From Aquatica leii (lineage: Eukaryota > Arthropoda > Insecta > Coleoptera > Lampyridae), in NCBI GenBank assembly GCA_035610365.1, contig CM069432.1:260025177-260089176 (forward strand): a stretch of DNA of 64,000 nt, given 5' to 3'. This document shows, piece by piece, positions 51,846 to 61,605 of the stretch. The notes under the pieces were generated by a model that ran no database searches, had not been told where the DNA came from, and was given only the letters and a program-made list of their open reading frames with translations. Position 1 is the stretch's first letter, and every line of letters begins with the position of its first letter. The position numbers and the translations under genes were made by a program.

Positions 51846-53071
51846 TTAATACTTTGTGTAATAACCATTATTTTGTATGCATGCTTCTAATCTAGACTGC
51901 ATAGAGTTTACTAAATTTTCACACAACTGTGATCCCCGAAAACGTTGCCAAACTAATTGTGAATGTTGGATAATATTTTCAGGTGTTCTAAATTGAATAT
52001 CACTATCCCAGTTTCTGATCATTGCACCCCACATATTTTCAATTGGGTTCAAATCTGGTGATCTCGCTGGCCATTCAATTATTTAAACTTCGTTTTGATT
52101 TTCAATCCAGTCCCTAACAATTCGTGCTGTGTGAATAGAATTATCCTGGACTTCTTGAATGATTTCCAGCTCATCTTGTGGAAATATTCTTCTCACAGAA
52201 GGTATCAAGATAATATCTAAAATATTCAGATATTGCTCTGAAGTAAATCGAGGTGGTGTCACTTGCACTAACTCTCCTGGACCCGCTTGAGATATCCATC
52301 TCCACACTCCAGCTGTCACTCTACCACTTTGCCTATTGGGTAAAACATGTTCTATATTGTAACGAGTGTTTTCTGATCTCCACACTGTAGTTGGACATTG
52401 GTCAGTGCTAGAAAATACTTTTTTATCTGTAAAGATAACAGTACTCCAATCCAAATTTAAATATTGGCGACAAAAGCGCAACCGAGCTGCAGCATGACGC
52501 TTTGTAATGTTAGGTTTACTTGCCGGTTTTCTACAATGCAAATTTAATTCGTGTAAACGTCTCTGAATGGTGGAAACAGAGCAATTCATATTCAGCGTTT
52601 TTTTAATTTTTTGGCAAGTTGTAAAAGGATTTTGTAATGTATAGCCGAGTATGTTCGCATCTTCTTGCCGAGAAGTAATTCTAGGCTTAGGTGGTCTGTT
52701 GCTTACAAGTGGCCTATTACCAACTTCATAATCCATCGCCGGATTTGTTTAATCTACAGTGTTAAGTTCTTAGTATTAGATTACATTTATCATTAGTACT
52801 ATATTAAAGGCCATTATACATTATATATGTATTTACAAATTTGACGTCAATGTAATAGATTCCAATATCTTATAAAAGAGTATTGTTAGTGATCATATTT
52901 AATACATGCTGACTGTTGCAATGCAATGTAAAAAATATACTTTAGAAAAATGCTTACCGATAAGTCAACATGTTGTGATATTGTTCGAGGTGACATTCCT
53001 GTTTGTGCCATCCCAACAATACTTCCTCTTAATTCTAAGGTAGAATCCATTTGTCCTAATCTTCGAGGCAT
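51846..53071 (-). pseudogene. Tc1-like transposase, nearly intact but broken
   Basis: The N-terminal part (53071-52925) reads MPRRLGQMDSTLELRGSIVG and MAQTGMSPRTISQHVDLSVS, a Tc1 helix-turn-helix. A break follows: either an intron (donor TATCG|GTAAGC near 52936, possible acceptor CTGTAG near 52755) or an insertion with frameshift. The second part (52736-51846) carries KPRITSRQEDANIL, STVIFTDKKVFSS (first D), VQDNSIHTAR (second D) and SPDLNPIENMWG (third, DD34E-type), ending CIQNNGYYTKY. A TAA at 52083-52085 interrupts the frame just before IIEWPARSPDLNP, inactivating the enzyme. All catalytic residues are otherwise present. Confidence 0.88.
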
Positions 53072-53159
53072 ATTTACAAAATATTATATTCACATAAACA
53101 ATGATGTTACCACTAGGAACTCCCAATTTATATTACAATTTTGTAAATGAAAAATTTAT

Positions 53160-53590
53160 ATTTATACGACAAAAGGCCATAACCTGATGATATATTTACA
53201 AAAGGTAATTATGAAACTCATTAATAAGTGAGGTATTTATTAATCCGCTTAATCCTAAAATGCATATCCGGTAGAATTGTTTATTAGTTTGCACAAAAAT
53301 ATAAAATCAGTTGTGGTTTCATAAAACGCTTGTTTCAGAGTAATATTTAAGTCTCCTCGTATGATTTTAAGAAACACATATACAATTTAATAATGGTAGT
53401 CACATTTTTGTATTTATACGACAAACAAAAAGCCATAACCTCAAGGTATATTTATAGATGTCAATACGATCAATACTATTAAATGTCTTTAAAATGAGAA
53501 TTACCGCACTTTCATTGACAACACATCATTAATAAGTGAGGTATTTGTTAATCCGCTTAACTATAGGATGCATATCCGGTACAATACCTA
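53160..53590. repeat. internal duplication in the Tc1-like element
   Basis: 53163-53280 and 53408-53588 share, in order, TTATACGACAAA, GCCATAACCT, TCATTAATAAGTGAGGTATT and ATGCATATCCGGTA. The segment 53330-53460 also resembles the element's right terminal repeat (54050-54180). Repeated terminal-repeat material inside the element indicates local duplication or insertion of a related non-autonomous copy. Confidence 0.65.
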
Positions 53591-54273
53591 CTTTTACATA
53601 AACCGGACCAACATTCAAATTAAGAAATTGAAAAAATGAACAGTTATTTTATAACAAAAAACAAGTATAGTTGTTACTTATTAATTATTATATAAGAAAA
53701 TTTGTTTATCAATTATAGTAACAAACGCTGCATATTCTTATAACCAAACATTACTCCGGGTCTGATAAGCCAGGTTTATACATCCTACATACAAAAATAA
53801 TGTCACTATCAGAACACACATTTCAATAAATTACCTTAATAGTTAAAATTTAGACGTAACACATACTTTTTAAATAATTTTGCAAATATAATTTCGGCAT
53901 TTTTATTCAAAACATTTATTACCTAAAAATTTGACGATATAGTATGTCCTGTTTATTAAAAATATGTTAATATTTTGTTATTCAAAATTTAAAAAAAGTA
54001 TTTGTTTTTTAATTTGCTAAAGAGATATAAAGAAAATTTTGGTTTTATGAGAGTAATATTTAAAAGCCTTTTCGTATGATTTGAGAAATACATACAAAAG
54101 TAATGGTAATCACTTTTTGTATTTATACGACAAAGAAAAAACCATAACCTTAGGATATCTTTACAGGAAAAATACGGTTAATACTATTAGAATGTGACTG
54201 AACGTGCGGTATTGCTCATTTTAGGGACATTTCCAATGACTATGGCTGTACCTATACAATAACTACTTAAGTA

Positions 54274-54933
54274 CACATGTAGGAAACTATGAAGTTGTTA
54301 GTTAGATAGTAAATATTACAACCGCGAATTTCAAAAAATGTATTTAAATATTACGCGGCATAATACTCCTAATTGTACTACGCAAGTGCAAAAATTTGTT
54401 TATATAATTGCAGAAACCATCTTAGAGACAGCTGTTTTGTCCTATTTGGTTAGAAATATTATGCCGCGTATAATCAAATACATTTTTTGAAATTCGCGGT
54501 TGTAATATTTACTATGTTACTAACTTCATAGTTTCCTACATGTGGATTAACTCGTACGTAGCTTCGTTTCTACGAGATTGCGTTTAGCCTCGGATTTATT
54601 AATCAATTTAACAACCGAATGGGATAAAACTATGGCAAATTGTTTTATATAGTTGTGGAAACTGCATTAGAGTATTCCAGTGCTGAGGAGTCCAAATAGG
54701 ACAAAACAGCTGTCCACTGGTCTCTAAGATGGTTTTTGCAATTATATAAACAAATTTTTGCACTTGCGTAGTACAGTTAGAAATATTATGCCGCGTATAA
54801 TTCAAATACATTCTTTGAAATTCGCGATTGTAATATTTAGTATCTAACTAACTTCATAGTTTCCTACATGTGGATTAACTCGTACGTAGCTCCGTTCCTA
54901 CGAGATGGCGTTTAGCCTGAGATTTATTAATCT
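54274..54933. repeat. foldback repeat with ~178 bp arms and rearranged loop
   Basis: 54274-54449 and 54692-54872 are inverted copies, with matching blocks CATGTAGGAAACTATGAAGT, TAAATATTACAACCGCGAAT, ATTACGCGGCATAAT, CTACGCAAGTGCAAAAATTT and GACAGCTGTTTTGTCCTATT. In addition, 54450-54605 is a direct copy of 54778-54933, so the right flank appears twice. It begins 25 bp after the Tc1-like element ends. No coding motif was recognised. Confidence 0.82.
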
Positions 54934-55290
54934 ACTTAAGTATGTTAAACATCAAATTTGAAAGTGACTGGAACTATTGTCATTATTAAATCCTACAGTT
55001 TTCATTGCAAAGATTAATATTATAATTAAACACTTTTATATAACTCAAACAGAAATCAACAATATTAAAATGTTTTTCTCAGATATAATAAACTTAAAAA
55101 TTATTAATAGCTTTTCTTAAGACACTTATAATCAGTCCCCTTATAATTAACAAGAAATGAAACACATATATAAAATTAAAGACAAATTATCAATTTTATA
55201 CATCTCTTTTTAGACTTAGACTGCGCTTGAAGAATAATTATTGGTTTTTTTAATAGAATTATAATCAACAGCCTCAATAAAGTTTGATTT
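54934..55290. other. no feature recognised
   Basis: AT-rich sequence between the foldback repeat and the pogo zinc-finger coding remnant. It could be the 3' tail of that pogo element. Confidence 0.35.
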
Positions 55291-55319
55291 ACAATTTTAT
55301 TAAAGTACTTAGATACTAA

Positions 55320-57345
55320 TCATTGTGGTTTTTCGTGACATAGTAAGCAAAAAAAATTGCCCATTGTGTGCAAATTTTACATTGAAACCAATCTTCAGTG
55401 CTTTCTGAATATTTATTCTTACAAACATTACATTGGTCATCATTTCCTGTTTTAACTTTTGTAATGTTGCGATTTTTTAATCTTGGAGTTGTTATGTTAA
55501 AAATTAGTAGTTCAATTCGCGAGTATAAAAACTTCTCTTCAAATATGAAATTTGTCCTTAGAATTCCTTATTTTTTCGTCGAAAATATCAAATTTTAGAC
55601 AGCATTTTTAACTTTACTTCCTGTAAGACCATCGACGAGCTCTGTACTTTTACGCCCGGTGCAATCTTCACCTTAAGATCGTTTCACGCGAATATGCAAT
55701 TACATTTGTAGGGCTGAATCGGGGTAAGTGGTGTAAATTTTTACTTATTGAGGGTTTAATTTGATTCCGTGCTAATTGTCTGTAGCGGATTTTGGTACCC
55801 ACCACATGTTTACCGTTATCGCTGAAGATAACTAGCAGGTGGCCTAGTTATTGATAACGTTATTTCTTATACATCGTCAAAGGTTGGAAACCTTCAAGAT
55901 TATCCCTCTTTTAGAGATTGACTACGACAAAAACTGGGAAAATGTATGCTGTTAAGTCGAAGGGAAACGCTGCGCATTTGCGTTCTTAAATGATTGGATG
56001 CTAAAGGAGACCTTTTACTTGTGTTAACATTATATTCCAGCTACGGGTAGAGTTAGACGGTATCTCAATAATTTAACCTTTCATCGTCTTGACGCCTTTT
56101 TTTAGATTTATGTTATTTTATAATTTCGCGTCACAAAGCCTGCGATCCCTCTTCGAAGAAGCTGTGCTAGCCGTTGCTTTGTTTTGTTACAAGAAGGCCA
56201 GCGTAACTATCTATTATTGGCTGCCCAACTCGGGAAACCTGATTTATAACGTTATTATCACCAAACAGATTCTGCCTCAACATGGCAATTTTCTCGTAAC
56301 TTCTTCATTTTCAGAAATATCTATTAAGTCAAAATCTTTATCTACATTTGACAACGCATCACTGCTGCTACTACTGCTTGCGATTTTTCGTGCAACCTTC
56401 TTCTTCTTCTGACTAGCTTTAACATTTTTCTTAATATCGGTTTTCTTCTTTTTAGCCTTCTTGTTACTTTTGGGTTTGTTTGATTCCTGATCTGTTAAAT
56501 TGCTTTTAAAAATTTGTTTCACATGTTTTTCTTCCGGAGTTATAAGAGGATAAGCAGAATTTGAAGCTTTAAGATGTAAAACTTCAATATCGGAATATCC
56601 AGCGTGTGACTCATTTAAAGTAGAGGGTCCAGATTGTGGCTCATTCAAAGTAGAAGATCCAGCTTGTGGCTGACTTAAAATAGAAGGTGAAACGGTTCGT
56701 GCATTTGAATCAAGTTTAGGATCAATAAGGTAAGAAGTTCTTCATTTGAGGAAAATTCGTCAGAGTTTTCAGCTGAACCAGCATAGTTACAAGCAAACCA
56801 GGTTTTGTTGAGCTGATTTGACCAACTCTCTTAACGCCTGCTTGAGCAACTATCTTGGGTGCATTAGTGACCGTCGTGCACGCTGTTTCATCTAAGTTCC
56901 ATATCATATTTGGAGTAACATTTCTCTAAGTTATTAGAGCTATTAAAGCTCGTAGTTCGTGCTTGAATCATGCCTTTTTAAAAAACCCTTAAGCCAATCT
57001 AGACTAGCTGTATTATTTTCTTCCCAAGAATATGGTATAGTAAGATTTAAACGAAAAGCATACTGATATGCTAGTTCTCTAACTTGTTTAGTTGTCAAGC
57101 CATGGCACATTTTTGCGGAAGTCTTTAAGTAATCTGCCAGAGACCATTCTTTGTCTACCGTGAAAATTTTTTTATTGCCAATGTTTGGTTCATAAACAAA
57201 TGAAGTACATTCAGAAGCTTTCGCTTTTGCAACCAATCTGTGCAAATGGGATTTGCTTACATTAACTATCTTCGCAGCCGATCTCACAGAAATGCCTTTT
57301 TGTAACACTTTATTAACTTCTCTTCTTAAGTGGCATTTTTATCTA
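55320..57345 (-). pseudogene. pogo-like transposase with catalytic core deleted
   Basis: A possible start MPLKKRS at about 57342 is followed by frame damage. GISVRSAAKIVNVSKSHLHRLV (57300-57235) is the CENP-B/psq helix-turn-helix, and KEWSLADYLKTSAKMCHGLT with DWLKGFLKRH the second DNA-binding domain. MIWNLDETACTTV at 56907 contains the first catalytic D. Translation then jumps near 56780 from the region after this motif to a Ser/Lys-rich tail (56648-56277) with three 30-bp tandem repeats (LNEPQSGPST type); the other two acidic catalytic residues are missing. A terminal zinc finger (CNVCKNKYSESTEDWFQCKI, 55435-55345) lies beyond an unrelated ~0.7 kb stretch. Confidence 0.78.
55510..56276. other. 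unrecognised insertion between pogo tail and zinc finger
   Basis: This stretch separates two parts of one pogo gene and is less AT-biased than its surroundings. No coding similarity was seen; the plus-strand frame 56089-56412 partly overlaps pogo antisense. It may be an inserted LTR or DNA element, but no terminal repeats were identified. Confidence 0.35.
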
Positions 57346-57390
57346 AAAAAGAAGTAAAGCATGTATTAGAAACTTAGTGCAAAATAGCAG

Positions 57391-57800
57391 TCTTGAAAGG
57401 GACAGTTATGAAGGGGACGTCCCATTCATAACCGTTTGTTGTGCCCCTTTCATAAATATCATACAAAAATTGAAAATAAAACCACAAAATCTACAATATT
57501 AAATTAAAGTTCACTGACCTTATGTTCTCGTATCTGTGGATGTCAAGCCTATCTTAAACAGTGATAATTAACTCGCAGCACTTGATAAAACGTTTCACAA
57601 GTATAACAAAAAAAATACTATTCAATCCCATTACCAGCACTCGCACGAATTCGCCATGCTTAAAATGACAGGAGTATGAAGTTAGCCGCGAACGAACTTG
57701 CGTCAAGGTTGCTATACGACAAAAATAGTGTTGTCTCGAAATTGTTTTTATTTTAGCGGTTAATTGAATTGTCCCTTTCAATACGTGTCCCTTTCATGCC
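57391..57800. repeat. subterminal repeats of the pogo element
   Basis: Several copies of a CCCTTTCAT motif, in both orientations, occur at 57394-57455 (TTGAAAGGGAC, TTATGAAGGGGAC, GCCCCTTTCATAAAT) and 57771-57800 (GTCCCTTTCAATACG, GTCCCTTTCATG). The same motif recurs at 51073-51126 (GTCCCTTTCATAAAT and ATTTATGAAAGCGAC). They are probably terminal repeats of the pogo element, with later Tc1-like and foldback insertions separating the two ends. This pairing is an inference. Confidence 0.45.
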
Positions 57801-58330
57801 AAGAATTTTCTGTACTAACTTCCATCTATCTAAGCCAATTACATCTTCATCTGCGTAATCTACATCACTGATTGTTACCAAGGGCTCTCCTACCAAAAAA
57901 CGACCAGGTGTGAAGGGGAGAGAATCATCTGGGTTATCACTAAGAACTGATAAAGATCTTGAATTTAAACATGCCTCTATTTGTGTTCGCAGCGTAGAAA
58001 TTTCGTAGGTCAAAATACTATCTCCTATCACTCGTTTTAAATGACTTTCAGCACAACGAACGCCTGCTTCCTACAGTCCACCGAAATTTGGCGCCCTTAG
58101 AGGTATAAAGTGCCATTTAGTCGACTCCAACTATCTCGTGAGCTAGTTTAGATTTTGCACTATTAAAATATTACGTGAAACAAATCGACTAAAAACAGCA
58201 AAAAACCTTTAGCAGTAAAATCAGTCACGGATTCTAAGTGGATTGAACAAGTCGCCAAACAAACACGTGTATCCTTTATAAAATTTTATTTCTTTTCCTG
58301 GCGAAAACATTGGTTTTAGTCTAGTCTGTG
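57797..58330 (-). pseudogene. BEL/Pao retrotransposon integrase fragment
   Basis: Minus-strand translation from about 58330 gives ESVTDFTAKGF and FSRFVSRN in shifted frames. Then come WHFIPLRAPNFGGL, a stop (TAG in place of a conserved Trp), EAGVRCAESHLKRVIGD, LRTQIEACLNSRSLSVLSDN, PGRFLVGEPL and LDRWKLVQKILG. This is the integrase C-terminal part and downstream GxFLxG region of BEL/Pao elements. Similarity stops at about 57797, exactly where the CCCTTTCAT repeats begin, so the fragment seems truncated by that insertion. No LTR was seen. Confidence 0.85.
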
Positions 58331-58577
58331 GTAATTGACCCATAAATTATGTAGTTGCTGCTTTAGAGCATCTTAACCCTTGAGTTCCCATGCCATCGAA
58401 ATCAACGTGAATACCCATGCGGGGTCCCATAGGGACCCCAGTCAATTTTTGTGATTAGAACTAAACATTCTTTAAAATTTGCAAATGAAACTATATTATT
58501 TTATTTAAAAGTGTTTGATGGCAGAGCCATCTCATAGTATAAATTTACTATGTGATTAAAATTAACTGTAGATAGCT

Positions 58578-58660
58578 ATAAACGATGGTAAATACGTTGA
58601 GTTAGTTTAACACCCGCGAAACGGGTGTTAAACTAACTCAACGTATTTACCATCGTTTAT
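58578..58660. repeat. perfect 39-bp palindrome with 5-nt loop
   Basis: 58578-58616 and 58622-58660 are exact reverse complements, separated by CGAAA. Arms run from ATAAACGATGGTAAATACGT through AACACCCG. Complementarity ends abruptly on both sides. It lies about 200 bp inside the truncated piggyBac end. A perfect snap-back in otherwise decayed sequence suggests either recent origin or maintenance, or an artefact of library preparation or assembly. Confidence 0.9.
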
Positions 58661-59470
58661 CACTTAAATCAGATTTTACGTATGACTTATGATTTTTATG
58701 TGTAGCGCCTTTTTTCATATTATTTCTAGCAAGTTCGTCTCCGAGTTGTAGTAAAAACATACGTCGACGGGAACGATTTTGCTTTTTCCAGTCAGGATTT
58801 TTCACAGTTTATATAACATAGGCATTCAGAGTACAGATATCTACCATATTCATGAATAGTCCGTAGAACCAACGAGCAGTTATTCTACTACACGAATATT
58901 CTCGTATAAGTTTATTGGCGTTGTCAACACCCCCTTTGGTGTGATTATAATCTAAAATCATCTACGGATAGTTTTCTTCACCTTGTTCCACACTATCTTC
59001 ATTAGTTGACTTGATACAACGTGAACCATTTTACCTTTCTTTGGAATGTAGGATACCATGGAGAGGTTTTTCTAAATTTAAAGATTGATGACTTCGGAAG
59101 CCGAGATGTAATGCTCAGGAGTGATAGCGTGTTTGCCTTATTTTTTCAAACAATACCAAGTAAAGTCAGATTTTTTGAAAATAACTAGCGAGTGAGACAC
59201 TGGTAAAAAAATTATCAGTGGTAATTCCTCGTCTGCTGTTGTAGTAAGGTTTTGCTAAATCACATACTACACGAAAGTCTTGGTTTTTTTCCGCTTGACC
59301 TCCAGGAGTTTTACCAGCGTAGACTTGAAGATTGGACACACATGAAGTCTATGATGTATTGCCTGCAGGGACATTTTCCTCTAAAAGAAACTAGCTGTTC
59401 GTCAATTGTCATGTGTTCATACCGCTCAAAGGCTTTTTGGTAGTTACTAACTTTGGTTCGAGACTTATCG
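58660..59470 (-). pseudogene. piggyBac transposase remnant
   Basis: From about 59420 the minus strand reads MTIDEQLVSFRGKCPCRQY, the conserved piggyBac DEQLVPFRGRC region carrying a catalytic Asp. Fragments resembling YTGKTPGGQ and FFTSVSLA (in changing frames), and LTLLGIVRKNK near 59130-59160, follow in the expected order. A basic C-terminal stretch ends near 58670. Stops and frameshifts are numerous, and residues before the DEQLV region are largely gone. Confidence 0.78.
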
Positions 59471-59523
59471 TGGGTACATCCAAAGATAATTTAAATAAGA
59501 TGCAGCACTCCGTATATAAACAA

Positions 59524-59849
59524 GTCAAATATCTAATAAACTGTTAGTGTTAGAAATTGTTTTATTGGAATACATTATTAAGAAGAATTAACTCTATAAG
59601 AAACTGTTAAAATAATTCAAATAATTTACATACGTACAAAATTATAGACAATTTTTTTCTAAAAAAAAATCGCCGTAGGCAGGATTCGAACCTAGGATCA
59701 TATATGGAATTGACTTTCAATTATAAATCAAATATCTAATAAACTGTTAATGTTAGAAAAAAATTTATTTGAATGCATTGTTAAGAAGAATTATCTCTAT
59801 AAGAAACTGTAAAAATAATTCGAATAATTTACATACGTACGAAATTATA
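59524..59849. repeat. direct repeats (~124 bp) flanking a tRNA-like remnant
   Basis: 59524-59648 and 59727-59849 are direct copies. Shared blocks include TCAAATATCTAATAAACTGT, AAGAAGAATTA, CTCTATAAGAAACTGT and AATAATTTACATACGTAC. The 78-bp spacer contains the tRNA-like T arm. A separate repeated phrase, TCGTGGGTACATC, lies outside on both sides (59469 and 59960), hinting at a larger duplicated or nested unit. Confidence 0.75.
59670..59729 (-). pseudogene. tRNA-like 3' half (B box and acceptor end)
   Basis: The minus strand reads CTAGGTTCGAATCCTGCC followed by TACGGCGA. GGTTCGAATCC fits the RNA polymerase III B-box / T-arm consensus, and a run of T follows as in a pol III terminator. Upstream, AATTGA-AAG-TCAATT can form a stem but does not make a proper anticodon loop, and no matching 5' acceptor strand or D arm was found. 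It is a tRNA pseudogene piece or the head of a tRNA-derived SINE. Confidence 0.5.
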
Positions 59850-60327
59850 TAAAAAAAACTGTTAAAAATGGCGGATACACTCACTTCCGGTTTCTTTATC
59901 AGACCCATATTTTGATAGAACCGAGATAATATGAAAAGGGACTTTTGGATCGAGAGTAATCGTGGGTACATCGTTACACACAGACACCCAAAATTTTTTT
60001 GTCAAAAGTACATTTTTCTGATTCAGGAGACTTTGAAACGTAAAATTATGCAATAAAAATGTTTTGAAAAAAAATTCCGATCGCTATACTTTCCTTATAG
60101 GAAAGTAATAAATGTCAGTTTAATAAACCTTCTTTATATATAGATAATCCGAAAACATTGCTTTTGCAGCGTCTTACGCCATTTTGAATATCTCGTGAAT
60201 GATCGCACTTACGTTTTAGACCACTTGATTTGAGAAGAAACGAACTACGATTGTAACTCTTTGCACGAAACCTTTCGTTAAAAAATCATTAAAATATTTA
60301 ACTGTCAAAATTTTTTTTTTCGAACGT
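59850..60327. other. unclassified repeat-like stretch
   Basis: Contains GGCGGATACACTCACTTCCG (59870-59889), then sequence up to about 60060 that looks like an eroded interspersed repeat tail, then a small inverted motif ACTTTCCTTATAGGAAAGT (60089-60107). No coding similarity. Confidence 0.35.
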
Positions 60328-61605
60328 CAATAATTTTTTTTTCCTTAAATGGAAGTAGGTATGTATTTTTTTCTTGCCTATGAAACACAAAATGTAATGT
60401 CCTTGTTTCTGATATAAGATTGCTGCCACTTATTTCCAGTAGTTTTTGAGATATGTATTTAAAGATTTTGGAAATTTTTGTGAATGCGCTATAATCTTGT
60501 ATGCCGTGGATAACGATTTGATTGTTTCAAAGTCGCGAAGATGGCATTGAGTAATTTGACAGCCATAGCTGATTTTTGTTTTACAAAAATACCTTCCGTT
60601 TTTGTTAAATAATAAGTTGATTTCTCCGGTGTTCCTAAGTTTGCATTGTATTGGTTGTTCTATTCTTGATGTTTTATTGTTATTCTTTGTTTGTTTTTAA
60701 TTTCTTTCTGTTTATCTTGTTCTCGTTCTTATTGTTGTGTTGTTCAAGATGGCTTTAAGTTTACTCGAAATGATACACTCTTGCAGAGTGTAATAGAAAT
60801 CCCCTGTTGGCATCGAGAATTTACTCCCAGCGTTTCCCAGATAGACGAGCTCTTGAACGAAACAGTTTTAAAAAAGTATTAAGAAGGGTTTTCGCCAATT
60901 GGCGAAAAACCGAGAAACAGAAGAAATTCGGTTCGCATAGAAGAAAATCAATTCTGGGTCTTGTTGTGTGTTCAAGAAAATAAGAATGTCAGCATAAGGG
61001 AGCTAGCCAAGGAAACTGCAATTAGCAGGACCACAGTGCAAAGAATCTTAAAGCAGCACAAATACTATCCATACCACATTCAGTTACATCAAGAATTACT
61101 GCCCAGGGATTTTTAGTCGCGCATGACGTTTGCAGAATGGGCCACTAACAAATTTAACGAAGAAGAGGATTTTAAAAAAAATGTCCTCTTTTCTGATGAA
61201 TCGACTTTCCACAAAAATGGATTGGTTAACCGACACAATTTTCATTATTATGGTACTGATAACCCTCGTATTTCTCGTACAACTTCCCAATGAACGTATT
61301 AGGTGGAGTTTTGGGGGATCGAGTAATTGGACCGTACTTTTGGGATGGGAACCTGAATGGAAGAATGTACCTACACTTTTTACAAAACCAGATTCATGAA
61401 TTATTAGAAGATGTCCCCTTGGCAGCAAGGCAGAATATGTGGAAAATATGTGAATAGCGCATTCACAGAAAATTCCAAATCTCTAAATATCTCAAAAACC
61501 GCTGGAAATAAGTAACAACAACCTGATATCAGAAGAAACAAAATTACATTTTGCGTTTCATAGACAAGAAAATACATGCTTCCATTTAAGGAAAAAAAAT
61601 TATTA
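60328..61605 (+). mobile_element. mariner-like element with ~165 bp TIRs
   Basis: 60331-60492 and 61450-61603 are inverted copies. Matching blocks include CCTTAAATGGAAG, ACACAAAATGTAAT, TTATTTCCAG, TTTTTGAGATAT and ATGCGCTAT. The transposase remnant between them reads on the plus strand and belongs to the same DUF4817-type group as the 9.5 kb element, but these TIRs are twice as long and unrelated in sequence. The exact TA duplication is obscured by the AATAATTT ends. Confidence 0.83.
60750..61440 (+). pseudogene. mariner-like transposase remnant, second copy of the group
   Basis: A fused reading gives RNSVRIEENQFWVLLCVQEN with VSIRELAKETAISRTTVQRI (near 60930-61050), a second helix-turn-helix like the family's STRxIAxELGISxxTVxRIL. 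YYPYHIQLHQELLPRD (near 61065-61115) matches LHPYHxQxVQxL. KNVLFSDESTFHKNGLVNRH (near 61180-61240) carries the first catalytic Asp and NRHNFHYYG the following block. Downstream fragments resemble IHELLEDVPLAARQNMW, after which the element ends, so the C-terminal catalytic region is deleted. Confidence 0.8.

Larger units (their letters stand above)
51155..54248 (-). mobile_element. Tc1-like element with ~220 bp TIRs
   Basis: The left end CAGCCATAGTCATTGGAAAT (51155) matches the inward-read right end (54248). Similarity continues through GTCCCTAAAATGA, CAGTCACATTCTAATAGTATT and a GTATTTCTCAAA block, about 220 bp per arm (51155-51380 and 54040-54248). TA flanks both ends (51153-51154 and 54249-54250). 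A Tc1-type transposase reads on the minus strand. The right half contains extra copies of arm-like sequence, making the element about 3.1 kb, nearly twice a typical Tc1. Confidence 0.83.
58377..59500 (-). mobile_element. truncated piggyBac-like element
   Basis: TTAA at 58373-58376 is followed by CCCTTGAGTTCCCATGCC, a typical piggyBac terminus; a short GGGGTCCCATAGGGACCCC palindrome follows. A degraded transposase reads on the minus strand. Neither the opposite TTAA terminus nor the transposase N-terminus was found; sequence changes near 59500 to a different repeat. The copy differs from the piggyBac at 25.8-27.9 kb. Confidence 0.75.

Noticed and set aside
54608..54811. Minus-strand open frame inside the foldback repeat
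   Set aside because: It lies within the inverted-repeat arm and its loop; openness is explained by the repeat, with no protein similarity.
61096..61428. 110-residue minus-strand open frame
   Set aside because: Antisense of the mariner-like transposase region 61130-61440.
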